The notes beneath the pieces were generated by a model. That model was not told the DNA's origin, did not search any database, and saw nothing but the letters and a program-made list of their open reading frames with translations. From Bettongia penicillata ogilbyi (taxonomy: Eukaryota; Chordata; Mammalia; Diprotodontia; Potoroidae), in assembly GCA_023548195.1 (NCBI GenBank), contig JAJHZJ010000121.1, forward strand, positions 434,001 to 498,000: a stretch of DNA of 64,000 nt, in the 5' to 3' direction. The translations under genes were made by a program, and so were the position numbers. Shown here piece by piece: positions 1 through 10,699 of the stretch (its first letter is position 1; each line of letters begins with the position of its first letter).

Positions 1-1555
1 GAAAGGGTTATTGGGAAGCAGCTGAGCCTCCAGAGCAGCCCAAAGAAAGTATTAGCATGACCCAATGTGGGAGAGGTTGGTTAACCCTGGTGCAAGTACC
101 AGAGAAGATCAGGCACAGTAGCCCCTGGAAATGGCTCAGCTATTACACCACATGTAGCTGTTTAGGGTGGCCAGCATTTTCTTCCATTCAGTATTATTGT
201 CTTTGGCTCCTGACTATTGCTTTGCATTTTACTCCCATTCTCTGGGCTGGATTGGAAATGCTTTCCTTTTGCCTGTCTCCACCAGCACCCTACAATGACA
301 AGGGTGCCATTGAGTACCATAGAAAATTACTATCACCACTGATCAAACATACCTCTGGCCCCTACAATAGCCCACTTCAGAAAAGCATAATAAAACTATT
401 TCTTGGTAGAGAAGACAAACCACCACACAGGAAATAAAAGTTAAATGCTCCTTTTTAGTTCTGAGACTGCTAGGTACCTTGGGCAAAGTATACATAAGGT
501 GTCCATAAAATAAAACTTCCTTGTGCCATAATTTTTAGATCTGCAAAATGAGACTAATAATGTTATACTATAAAGATCTCATGAAAATGACCTTGAAAGT
601 CTTTTAAGAGTTACTAAGAGGCATTTCAAAAAAATTCAATGTGGATAGATAAAAGTGTCATATATACTCTGGACTTGAAATTCAGAGTTTTAAAACTGCT
701 ACTTACTTGAAGAGGGAGCATGAGAAGAACCTTAATTATTGAGTTGAAAGATTTTAATATCCAGCTAAAGCTTTAGCTGAGGGCATATCATGAGGTAAAT
801 CAATGATGAGACATCCAGGTTATTTTGTGGTCTAGATTTACTTAATCATATTTAAGGCTATGCAATAAAAATATTTTTTAAATTCTATACAGGCTCTTTT
901 TAAAAATAAAAGTATATACGTTTGTTAGGATTTGAGATTCATTATTTGAAAAAAAGATGCTGTTTGTAAAGTAGGTTCCAGCCCCAAAGATATATTTATT
1001 TCTGAGAAATGTGCATATCTCAGGCCTGTGCTAATGAATTTGTGGTGCATTAATGGTCTCATAGTCACAAAATTACAAAATATATATACAATAGCTTAAT
1101 TAATCTATCAGATCAGAGAAGTAAGGATTAAATATATATGTATAAAACACATGCATATATATTTGTATATGTACATATAATTTTTAGTGCTTAAGGAAGT
1201 TTCATAATAAAAGCACTAGGAAAACTTTAGGACTTTACAAAGAAAAAACAACAAAATACCAAATTAACACTTCTAAAAGGTTAGTATAAAGTAAAGTATG
1301 AATTTCTGTTTGTTCTTAAAATTTGACAATCTAATTGAATGAAGGAGGTGTCTCTAAAAATATAGGCTAAAGATATAATTTTCTAATAGAAAAAGTTTTG
1401 GGATGTCACCAAAAAAAACCAACCAAATAAAAACGAAATCTTGTCCTCTCACTTTAACCTTGTTCTGCAGCAGCAATGACCAAATCCAATATTTGTGGCT
1501 AATCCAGTTTCATAAATTTTTGAGTAGGAAGAGATACGAGGCCATTCAATCAAAA
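1..1555. other. Non-coding, no recognised feature
   Basis: AT-rich sequence with scattered short runs such as TATATA around 1080-1170. A 126-codon open frame at 57-437 has no domain, motif or family resemblance that I can see, and no splice or promoter context, so it is not called as a gene. Confidence 0.5.
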
Positions 1556-1560
1556 CTCTT

Positions 1561-1635
1561 AATTCTATAGAGTAGGAAACAGAGGCTCAGAAAGTTTCAG
1601 TGACTTATCCAGGGTCACAGAGTAGTTACAAAAGA
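1561..1635 (-). repeat. MIR-type SINE fragment
   Basis: On the reverse strand this carries the core of the MIR/THER1 family: the 'tgtgacc..gg..aagtcact' stretch followed by the 'cctc(t/a)gtttcct' block. It is short and diverged, so subfamily is not assigned. Confidence 0.6.
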
Positions 1636-1699
1636 TTTTACTTTCCCTTTGAGCACTGGGGTTGTCGTCTTATAAAAATCTGAAAAAGCAATCATAGGG

Positions 1700-1880
1700 T
1701 GATGAGTTTCATGAAAACTTAAAGGTTACCTAATCCAACCCTGCTGGATTTTTATGGATGTCATCTTATAGATGGCAAGATAGGAAAAAAAAAAGCCATA
1801 AAGTGACTTGCCCAAGGTAACACAGACAGAAAGAAGAAAAGCCAAGAACTGAATCCATGAATTTGCACTCCAGTATGACA
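1700..1880 (-). repeat. MIR-type SINE fragment
   Basis: Reverse complement shows a 'gttaccttgggcaagtcact' core at about 1803-1822. The inner part is interrupted by an A-run and is diverged. Confidence 0.5.
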
Positions 1881-2469
1881 GTGGATTTTCAACTATAACA
1901 CTTATATTTCTCAAATCTGCAATAGTTAAGACTCAAACAGTTCTTCACCATAACGTCTGCATTCACATACAGTTTACCCTTAGAAATTATCTGTCATATG
2001 CATAGACTTTCTGTCATATACATAGACATTATTTATCACTGCTACATTCTTTTTTAAAAAAATTTGAATTCTCAGAAAAACCTGGATTCAAAATGTAATT
2101 TTAAATATTTTCTTAAATTGCAAGAACCTGTTGAAATTGAGCTTCCAGATGTTCAAAACTGTTGTAATTGATCTTAAGAAACAAAAGATGGATTTTAAAA
2201 AGTGACTAGTAAGAGAATTACATGTTTTTAAAGCAAAGGAAAAACAAGACCATTTTTAAATAGGGAGTGGTCCAACTTCCCTGGTAATCTATTATTTTAA
2301 ATTCGAAACAGAACTCTTTGATAGTTTGGTACTTTTTTAAAAAAGGAAGATGATAGATTCATAGGTTGGTATGCTTAACTTCAATTCTGTGGCAAAATTT
2401 CATACTATATATTACCAAAGGAATAGTGTATAAAAATTCTGGAAAGAGAAGTGATATACTCAGTGATAT

Positions 2470-3010
2470 AAGGCAGGTTTTCATAAGGAACAGTTATTCC
2501 AAACTAACTAGATTTCCATTTTTGATGGGATAAAAAAAGGTCTTTTTAAAGATATTGTCATATAACATGTAGTTTAATTGAGCAAGAGAATACCAGAGAC
2601 ATAATATACCTAGATTTCAGAAACACCTGGCAGGTTTTTTCATGCTACGCTTTAGAGCAAGATGGAAAAATGTAGGCTAGATGATAATAATTCTATGTAT
2701 TGGTTAAACAGCCCCAAAGAGTAGTCATTAGTGGACCAGGACCAAAGTGAAGGGAGATCTCTGCGGGAGTGTTCTTTTGGTCAGTGTGATGTTTATCAGT
2801 GACTTGGATGAAGGCACAGGTGGACAAATTGTCCAATTTACAGATGACAGGTGTTAATGAGAGGCGCAGAACTTAAGAAGAAAACAATGACTAGAAGAAA
2901 TGGACTGCACCTAATAAGATTAAACTTAACAGAAATAGATGTGCGATTCTGTGCTTCTGTCCAAATAACTAACTTCATGTCCAGATGACAGTTTCTGTGA
3001 AAGCTTCCTG
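2470..3010 (+). mobile_element. CR1/L3-clade LINE fragment
   Basis: The order of phrases follows the reverse-transcriptase half of a CR1/L3-like LINE: a 'tttatcagtgacttggatgaaggca' block at about 2792, then 'ccaatttacagatgaca' (2834 on), which corresponds to the F-x-D-D catalytic box (here roughly Q-F-T-D-D), then the sequence following it. It is full of stops and indels and clearly dead. The matching 3' terminus may be the piece at 3750-3890, with MIR and SINE debris between. Confidence 0.6.
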
Positions 3011-3049
3011 GGTAAGTTAAAAAAGAGTCAACAGAATCCTATAAAAGTA

Positions 3050-3240
3050 GTTAACATTTATATTTCATTCCAAAGTTTGCAAAACACTTTACCTACTTTA
3101 TTTCACTTGATCCTAGAAATTTCTTTTTGAGGAAGGTCCTGCTGTTATGCAAATGAGGAAATGGAAGTTCATGTAAGTTATTTCCCTAGGGTCACACAGT
3201 AAATGTGAGAAGCCAGACTCTCGGTCCAGCCCTCATCCCC
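3050..3240 (-). repeat. MIR/THER1-type SINE
   Basis: Reverse-strand MIR/THER1 organisation. The tail region 'gtttgcaaaacactttacctac..' is followed by the core 'gaggaaatgg..gggtcacacagtaaatg' and the degenerate tRNA-like head near 3190-3240. Confidence 0.65.
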
Positions 3241-3439
3241 ATCCACCACATCTAGTCTGCCCTAATAAGGGATAGGGAGGTGACAGTCCAACCATATTCT
3301 TCTCTGATAATACTTCATCTAGAAAATTCTTCAAGTCCGAGTACCATAGTTTAGGAAGAATTGTGTGACAAGCTATTGTGTGTCCAAAGGAAGATGGCGA
3401 GCAAGGTGAGGGGCCTACACCTCATGCCACACTGAAGGA

Positions 3440-3580
3440 GCTTAGGTATGCTTTGCTATGATTCAGTTATGTCTGACTCTCTGTGGCCTCATTTGGGGTT
3501 TTCTTAGCAAAGATGTTGGAGTGATTTTCTATTTCCTTGTCCTGCATGCTTAACCTAGAGAAAAGCTGACCTAGGCAGGG
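3440..3580 (-). repeat. tRNA/RTE-type marsupial SINE, tail fragment
   Basis: Reverse complement contains the SINE tail seen in the complete copies of this window at 14.1, 15.1, 20.1 and 37.5 kb: an 'aatcactccaacatctttgct' part, 'aagaaaacccc' and 'agagtcagacataactgaat'. The tRNA-derived head is missing. Confidence 0.6.
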
Positions 3581-3749
3581 GTTGAAGAGATCATAGTATA
3601 TCTTCAAGCACCTGACAGTCTTACATGCAGAATAATTAGACCTGCTCTTCTTAACTACAGAGTACAATTAAGAACCATGGGTAGAAATCACAGAGTCCGA
3701 GTTTGATCCTAACATTTAACCAGTCTAAAAGTGGAAAGGATTTCCCAGA

Positions 3750-3892
3750 GATAATCTGGTTCTCCTTGAGCAAAGCTTTCCAAAAGTACTCCAGATAGCC
3801 ACTTGATAGTAATTTGATAGATGGGGTTCTTGGTCAGGTAGAGGTTGAACTCGATGGCCTATGCAGATCTCTTCCAACTCGGATTCTGCTAT
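3750..3892 (+). mobile_element. CR1/L3-clade LINE 3' end
   Basis: The sequence around 3826-3890 reads 'ggtcaggtagaggttgaact' then 'gatggc..gatctcttccaact', which matches the 3' terminal region shared by the other CR1/L3-like fragments here (4.7 kb, 9.2 kb and 62.9 kb on the reverse strand). Confidence 0.55.
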
Positions 3893-3984
3893 GGAGCAGT
3901 ATAATGAACATATTCTACATAAGAAACATAAGGTTTTCCAAACATAAGGAAAATAGTTGGGTTGCTTTAGCCAGTCTTAGGAAA

Positions 3985-4212
3985 ACAAAGAAAACAACTC
4001 ACATTTTTGCGGCACTCTGAGGTTGGCAAAGTGCTCTCCTCTCAGCTGTGTGAAGTCAGCAGGAGAAGCATCAGGAGCATTATAACCTTCACTATGCAGC
4101 TAAGAAAACTGAGTCTCTGGGTTACGGATCCAGCAAGTAACAGGGCCAGGATTCAGACTTTGGTAATTCCTAACTCCAGATCTAGAACTTTGGCCATGAC
4201 TAGGCCCCAGAT
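3985..4212 (-). repeat. MIR-type SINE
   Basis: Reverse-strand MIR: the 'ggcaaagtgct' tail is followed by a core with 'cagctaagaaaactgagtc' and a degenerate head. It is heavily diverged. Two short open frames here are chance. Confidence 0.5.
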
Positions 4213-4689
4213 TAAGTAAATACGATATATGGCAACCCAAACTTTCAATTCAGGTAATGTAGATTGTTATTATTCATTTTTAGAAGAGTATATATTATTA
4301 TACAAGTATTCGCCATAGCATAACTTTACATAGCCTACTTTCAAAGAGCATGTAAAGTATGATCCAATTTCAGTCCAACTTTTCAAGATGACTACTTTAT
4401 AAATTAAGATTCTCCTATGCCCATAAAATCTTAATTTATTCTGAGTAGACTATTATGTTCAATACTTGGACATCGTAATAATTTAGTAAGTATTACTTGA
4501 TGGCTATCTTTGCACATAAATTTAAAAGTTTAACTGTTACTGTATGGTAGATTTATAAATTGGGAGCTATCATTTTTCTGATGAAGCAAGGTCAAATGCA
4601 TAAAGAAGCTGGCATATCATCCATTGACTCCTTGGCAGGAGGGACCAGAATTATTAAGCTGTCTCTGTGAATGGAATGACTGGCATTTC

Positions 4690-7080
4690 TTAAAACTGTG
4701 AAGATTGTCATCACAGACCTTTAGAGTTAGAGGGGCCTCATAGATCACACAATCTAATCTCTAGCTCTAGCTTAAACCCCAACTGTGATAATGCAGAGGG
4801 CGTCCATTCAGCCTCTACTTAAATATCTTTCTCGAGAGGCAAACTCAGAGCCTGTGAGGGAGCCCATTTTCAGCCTTCTGTCACTGTCAGGAAGATGTTT
4901 CTTTTACTGTGCCAGAATCTCTCTACCTAGAACTTCTACCTGCTCCAGGTCATGCCTTTGCCTTCCTTGGCCAAGTAGAATAAGTCTACTACCTCTTCCA
5001 TGAGGCAGTTTTTCTAACATTTAAGGACTGTTAATTGGTGAATATTGTCTTCATTTCCTCTCCCAACCCCCATCAAGTCAGTTCATCACGTCATATATCC
5101 CCAAGGACTTTAAGCAACATTTTTATAATAATGGTTTTCAGTTCTCTCACCAACCTAGTTGCTTCCTCTGGATTCCTTCTAGCTTCTTCAATGCTGCTTC
5201 TAGTTGGGACATCCAAAATTGCACATGATAATATTCTATAGGTGGTCTGACCAAGGCAGGGTTCGATGCTTTATTCCTTCCCATTGTCTGACCACTGTAT
5301 TTCTATTAAAAATGGTAATGTTACTTTGGACCACCACATTACACTTCTAATTCCTACAAAGCTCACAGTCCACTAGAATTTCCTGATCTTTTCCTGTAAA
5401 TTTTTCAGTTTATGTCTCCAATGCTCATTCCATATTTATGCAGTTGAATGACTTTTTAATTTTCACCAAAGTTCAGCACTTCATATTTAACTTTCTCATT
5501 TTGTTATCTTCAACCTACCATTCCAGCTGGTCAGGATCCCTTTAGATCCTGATTCTGTCATAAAATGTGTTAGCTAACTATGTAACTTTTGTGTCATCTT
5601 CAAATGATTCCTTTTATACCTTAAGTCATATATAAAAATGATAAATCAAAGCACTATGGACAGAACCTTAGACTGACCCACTAAATCAACATTGTTTGGG
5701 TCTAGCCAAGCAAATAATTTAAAACCCAACTAATGATAGTTTATTTCTTGATACAGAGGTATCATGAATGTCATCCTGAAATTCAGATATGTTATGTGCA
5801 AGCCTACCCCTGATAAGCTGCACATACACACACACACACATCATTCCTTTTATAATCTGTTCTGAAATTTTACCAACAGTCATCCTCATATTCATTGGCC
5901 TAAGGTCTGAAGTAATTTGCTTACTTAGATTTTTTTTAAGTTGACATTTGTTCATCTGCAGTCCTGAGGCACCTGTCATATTACCCATATATCCTTAAAA
6001 ACAGTTCAGCAATCACATCAGTAAGTTTCTTCAGTACTCCAAGGTGACTAGAACTCATTGAAGGCAGTTGGGTGTTTTCTTAGCACCGTCTTGGTTATTT
6101 TGGTTTTCCTTTATCAATTTGGCTATTTCTGTTCTGTCATTCACAGTCTGAAGACAGTTCATTCTTGATAAAGAATAAAGCAAAATTGGAGTTAAAATTT
6201 TTTTGTCTTCTCTTCATCATGTTATTGTCCCATCTATTATCAGAGATCTTAATTTTCTACTTGCTTTCTATACTGCCCTCCAAACCAAAAGTGTTGGTAA
6301 TATTGTCTTACTCTGGTCATTAGTATTTGTCATAAGCCTCAGTTCATGGGGAACACTAATTCCCAGACACTTCTCTTATAGGATTCATTTGCATTCTTCT
6401 TTGGTTACTTGCTCTTGCTTCTATTTCTTGTATATGTCCTTCATAAAATAAAAATGAGAGCATTGAACAAAATGATCTCTGTATTCTTCCAGCTATCAAT
6501 CCTGTGAAAAATGATAAATTAATCACCATTTCATCCTAAGAATTTCATTCTTGAGAGTCTCCCACTCCTCTTGAGCCTCCTCTTTTAAAGGCACAGGCCA
6601 GGAGATCCTACTTATTTGCCACTTTTGAACACTTATAATTATTGCCCAAAGACTTGAGTATTCATCAGATTATAACTTGCTTCGCCTTTCTTATCTATTA
6701 CTAATTCTAAGAGGTAAGGATCGCAGCCTCCCAACATGCCCATCATTTTCACTTCGCCCATTAGCTGCTCATTATTGATCAAAATTATTACCACTGTTTG
6801 CTTTCCTTACCTTCTGAAAGATAGAACCCTTTATGAGGCAAGTTCCAGATTTCTCAGCTAATCTTTCTCCGGAAGAGGAAGACCTCCAGAAATTAGCTGA
6901 ATAGATCGTCATGAACCAAACCACCTGAATTTTTCAGACAACTTCTCAATTTCCAATAAAATCTCTACTATTTTTGTCCATGAGCATTTTTTGAGTATAT
7001 AATTTCAGCTGATGGCATCTTATCTTCACCACCAAGCTGAAATTTTCCAAAGGCATAGAGAATTATTCTGAATTTCTGAT
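4690..7080 (-). mobile_element. Long CR1/L3-like LINE remnant
   Basis: On the reverse strand this begins at the 3' terminal motif (4705-4760, 'ctttagagttagaggggcct') and continues through typical CR1/L3 blocks: 'gcctctggattccttctagctt' near 5160-5185 read on the plus strand, 'ggtggtctgaccaaggcagg' near 5242, the 'tttgggtctagccaagcaaa' block near 5696, and an upstream portion out to about 6450. Beyond 6450 the resemblance is weaker and the 5' limit is a guess. There is no usable open frame. A short CA run lies at 5824-5842. Confidence 0.55.
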
Positions 7081-9200
7081 TTAACAGAAATCTGTCATTA
7101 CACCCCAAACCATAGGCTGTGTAAGTACCATGCTAAATAATTAGAAGAATTGTAGTGGGTGTTGCTCCCAGCATCTCCTGTGACTAGGGAAGAGATATAA
7201 ACTATACAGCCAGAGCATGGAAGTAACCCTTCCCTGCAGTAATGAAAACAACCCCTCCAAGAGGACATCAGAAGCAGCTTCTTGCTTACAAAAATCTGGC
7301 CTGTGTAGACAAGACCAAGGAACACTGCCACAAGTTCTCTGACTTGTTTTGAAAGTGATAGACTCATAGGTTGTAAATGCTGGGTTTTTGAATTCTTGGT
7401 GATCAGAAATAAAGGCCACCACCCTCAATGAACATAGTAAAGTAAAAATGGGGCCTTCTGCAAAATTTTCTTCTGGGGGCTTAGATTTCAAACCATCATG
7501 AGGACAAAAGTTGAGCTCTTTTCACGCATGCATGGAGTTTTATTTCAAGCAGCCAATTGTCCAGACCCATGTAATTGCCAGTGAGAGCCCTGGCATAGAC
7601 TAAATGTAGAGCACAGAATTAAATAGGGTACAGAATGAGGGGGTGGGAGGAGAATCAGGAGGAATACTTACTGATACCCAGATATGGAAATCATTCTCAA
7701 GTTACAAAAGTGGGCCCCATTTAAAATGGACCACCTTGTGTCTTGGGCTTTTGCTCAATAAAAGGAGAAAAAGATACAATTAACAAAAGTTTCTAAATAT
7801 GGAGACAGTTACCGCTGCCATACATGCCTGAGATGAGGAACAGTAAGAGTTCAATAATCCAGGAGGCTGTCTTGATTTATTTCACTATCCACATAACTCA
7901 GACTGTAGCCTGGGACCTGGAGCAAAAGTAGCACGGATGAGTATAGTTAAGAGTTGTGTAATTATGTACAATGCTGACTTACAGTCTAACTGCAGGTGGG
8001 TGATCTTGCATATTTCTTTGTTACTCACAACCCAAAAAATTGTTTTAGGTCCTTTGAGTAATTGCACACTTTGTTATGAACTTCTTTTAGGACACATGCT
8101 GAAAATATCTTTGTTGTGATCAGCCCATCGCTGTGCTTTCTGCAGGATGCTTTTTCTCCAGGTGTACCCAAAATTTTGTTATTATAGCTTACATTTCATC
8201 CTATTTGGCCTTTTTATCCAATAGGCCTGACTATAAATAAATTCTGAAAGGAAAACACACTTTCAAGAACCACAACATGGTATGGCAAGCTATTTATCTC
8301 ATAGGCATCATAAAGAGGCTCTTAATAGTTTAGAATAAACTTTAAAAGGTATATGATTTAACACGTTGGCGCACAAACTGCTTAAGAAGCATTGCAGCTA
8401 AATGAAGAAACTAAACAATTGACATGTAATAACTGTATGCCCAGATATGAAGATTAAGTTAGAGGCTACCAATGTGGAGGATGTGGGTAGTGTTCTCATT
8501 TAAAAAAAAAGCATATGTGATATTTTTTAAGTTTTCTAAATCAAATCTAACTTTTCCAGATCTAATAGTACACAGCTCAACAAAGAATGCATTTTTTTCC
8601 AAAACTGAAGTGCTAGTGATCATATCAAAAGAAGGTGATACAGTAACTAAAACTGATAAAAAAAGAAACTTATTATCTAAAGATATGGCTTCCCATTAAG
8701 TATGTCTATAAGTAGCTCCAGCAGAGTTCATACCTTGCTTCTCCATTCTCTATACTCAAGATACCATTGCATGATTCTGTGTTCTGTTAAGGAACACTTG
8801 TGTTTACTTACTATAACCTATTATTTGGGGACACTAAAACTACACTTTTACAAAATATAGCTGTATGCACTTAAAGGAAATCTATATGAGGGAGTCCACA
8901 TTACTTAGAATCATAAAGTGTGCTGGAAGGTAATGCCTCTTTTACTGGGTAAATAATCTTCCACTCTTCAGGAAGACCCGTACTATAAAGAATTTATAAA
9001 AGATACTTCCTAAACAAAAACTTTGGGACTTAAATAAGCAAATTATGAGATAAAACATAATACAGAGTAAGCCTCCTTGGCAGGAATATTTGGAAACTTG
9101 CATTTATGAAACAAAATGTTTTAAAGATAGCTATATATAATAGGCTGAATATAAAGGGTCAGGCTACATACACATAGGATATATCTCCTTTTGCCGTTAA
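7081..9200. other. Non-coding, no recognised feature
   Basis: Mixed AT-rich sequence. A reverse open frame of 116 codons (7141-7491) and several of about 60-90 codons have no recognisable domain and overlap each other on both strands. The stretch 7730-7775, with 'gggcttttgctcaataaaag', has the flavour of an LTR polyadenylation region, but no LTR boundaries or target duplication could be found. Confidence 0.4.
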
Positions 9201-9204
9201 CCTA

Positions 9205-9255
9205 GAATCATAGAATTTTAAAACTGTAAAGGACCTTAGAGATCAAGGGTTTTCC
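9205..9255 (-). mobile_element. CR1/L3-like LINE 3' tip
   Basis: A short 'agaatcatagaattttaaaa..ggaccttagagatca' segment resembles the reverse complement of the CR1/L3 3' terminus seen at 4.7 and 62.9 kb. Confidence 0.4.
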
Positions 9256-9479
9256 ATAAAATTTTCAGTTTCAATGCAATATTTTTTCTCTTTGACTAAT
9301 TTAGAACAAGTTTCATACTAATAGGAAATTATCATGTTTCATTTAAACACGGGACTTCAAAATTCACCAAGTGATTTCTACTATATATGGTCAAAATTTG
9401 GTTTTTTTTAGAATATATTTCCAATTTTATAGTGGAAGTCAGTGAGTAAATGTTAGTCAACTTAGGAAAATGCATTCAA

Positions 9480-9541
9480 CTTTTCATATATATACATGTA
9501 TATGTATCACACATGTATATACATATGAATATACATATAGA
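9480..9541. repeat. AT/CATA-rich low-complexity tract
   Basis: Alternating purine-pyrimidine tract made of 'atatatacatgtatatgtat' type words that can pair with each other as imperfect inverted repeats. Confidence 0.6.
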
Positions 9542-9679
9542 AATTCTCTGAATATCATGGATAGCCAACCAATATGAATTTATGATGAGCTGAGTATACA
9601 GAAAAAAGATCTGGGTCATTTAAAAAAGAATGGGATCAGATAACAATGCATGCATGACCTTACACATTTTAAGACTGCT

Positions 9680-9855
9680 ACAGGGATGAGTGTTGGACCT
9701 GGATTCAGGAATATTTCTCAGACACTTCTTGGCTAGGTGACCTTGGGCAAGTCTGTTAACCTCTGTCAGCCTCAGTTTCCTCATCTGCAAAATGAGGGAG
9801 TTGGATTTGATGGCCTACAAGGTCCCTTCTAACTCTAAATTGGTGGTTCTGTGGT
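9680..9855 (+). repeat. tRNA-derived SINE (MIR/Mar type)
   Basis: Forward copy of a tRNA-headed SINE: 'gtgttggacctggattcagg', then 'gtgaccttgggcaagtc', 'cctcagtttcctcatctg', 'aaaatgagg', and an ending 'ggatttgatggcctacaagg'. The RTE-type tail of the other SINEs is absent; the ending resembles a MIR/CR1-type tail. Confidence 0.7.
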
Positions 9856-10167
9856 CCCTTGTGTGGACATGCCCTAATGTTGAAATGGAAAAACAAGCTT
9901 GAAGAAAATACAAGGGAGGGGAGGGGGAATTTATTTGCCTTGGAACTGGCATTCTTCATAATGATCACATTAACAGAAGTAGTGTGCCATGTAGGCCGCT
10001 TCCCTGCAGAATTAAGGGTAGCTTTGCATATTCATTATATTCACACCCATTTATAAGAAGCTGATGAAAATCCCATAGAATTGACTCCATTTTGACATGC
10101 ATGAATTTTCAGTTTTTGTCTTTTCACAAAAGGATATCTAACAGTGATTTTTTTCCCCTTTCAACAG

Positions 10168-10295
10168 ATAATACTGAAATAATCAGCAGAAATGGAATGG
10201 AATGCCAAGAAACCGCATTGAGAATAACAAAACATTGTTACTGTACATACTATCCTGTTTCCTCCTCGATAGAATTGCCACAAACTGCATGCTAA
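10168..10295 (+). other. Candidate terminal exon-like open frame (unproven)
   Basis: A strong acceptor-like sequence (pyrimidine run 10148-10161 followed by 'caacag', AG at 10166-10167) precedes a frame open for 42 codons to a TAA at 10293-10295, immediately followed by AATAAA at 10295-10300. The translated frame is Cys-containing (five Cys in 42 residues) and matches no family I recognise. Acceptor, open frame, stop and polyadenylation signal in that order is what a small last exon would show, but each part is individually common in AT-rich DNA. No upstream exon is identifiable in the window. Confidence 0.2.
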
Positions 10296-10557
10296 ATAAA
10301 AATGTAGTTCTTCTGGACAGATCACAAACTCTAAGAAGCTAGTGCTGCTATATCATATATGAGTATTAAATATGGTATGCTTAGTATATTCCAACCTAAA
10401 ATAGTTAACTACCTGATGCCAGCTGTGATGTTTAAAGACATAAAGGGTAAAGTTTACTTTCAGAAGTTCTCTAAACATGGTTTTCTGTCCTAGGAATATT
10501 GTCTTATCTCCATAACTATAGCTGATGCAGAAAGCCCAACCAATTTCTTCTTTTCAG

Positions 10558-10673
10558 ACTCAGAACATTTCAAATTTAGCAATAATCAGTTTGCATTGGT
10601 TCCAGCCTGTTCCAAGTACAGGTTAAATTCTTGCTCGAATTATTATCGTTTCCTTTGCCCTCTTAATCAAAGG
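10558..10673 (+). other. Candidate internal exon-like open frame (unproven)
   Basis: A strong acceptor (pyrimidine-rich 10541-10555, AG at 10556-10557) and a consensus donor (AGG|GTAAGTG, GT at 10674-10675) bound 116 bases. One of the three forward frames, starting at 10560, is open for all 38 codons. It contains a short Cys-rich, Tyr-rich stretch (CSNYYRFLCP). It has no ATG, so it would need an upstream exon. I do not recognise the protein. By chance roughly one in six such intervals would keep one frame open, so this is suggestive only. Confidence 0.25.
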
Positions 10674-10699
10674 GTAAGTGTTCACTTCTCAATGAGATG

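Noticed and set aside
57..437. 126-codon forward open frame as a gene
   Set aside because: No domain, no recognisable family, no promoter or splice context. Length is within chance for 64 kb of six-frame sequence.
7141..7491. 116-codon reverse open frame
   Set aside because: No family resemblance, overlapped by another open frame, and no splice or promoter signal.
7730..7775. LTR polyadenylation region ('ctcaataaaagg')
   Set aside because: No LTR ends, TATA partner, target duplication or second copy found. A single short motif is not enough.
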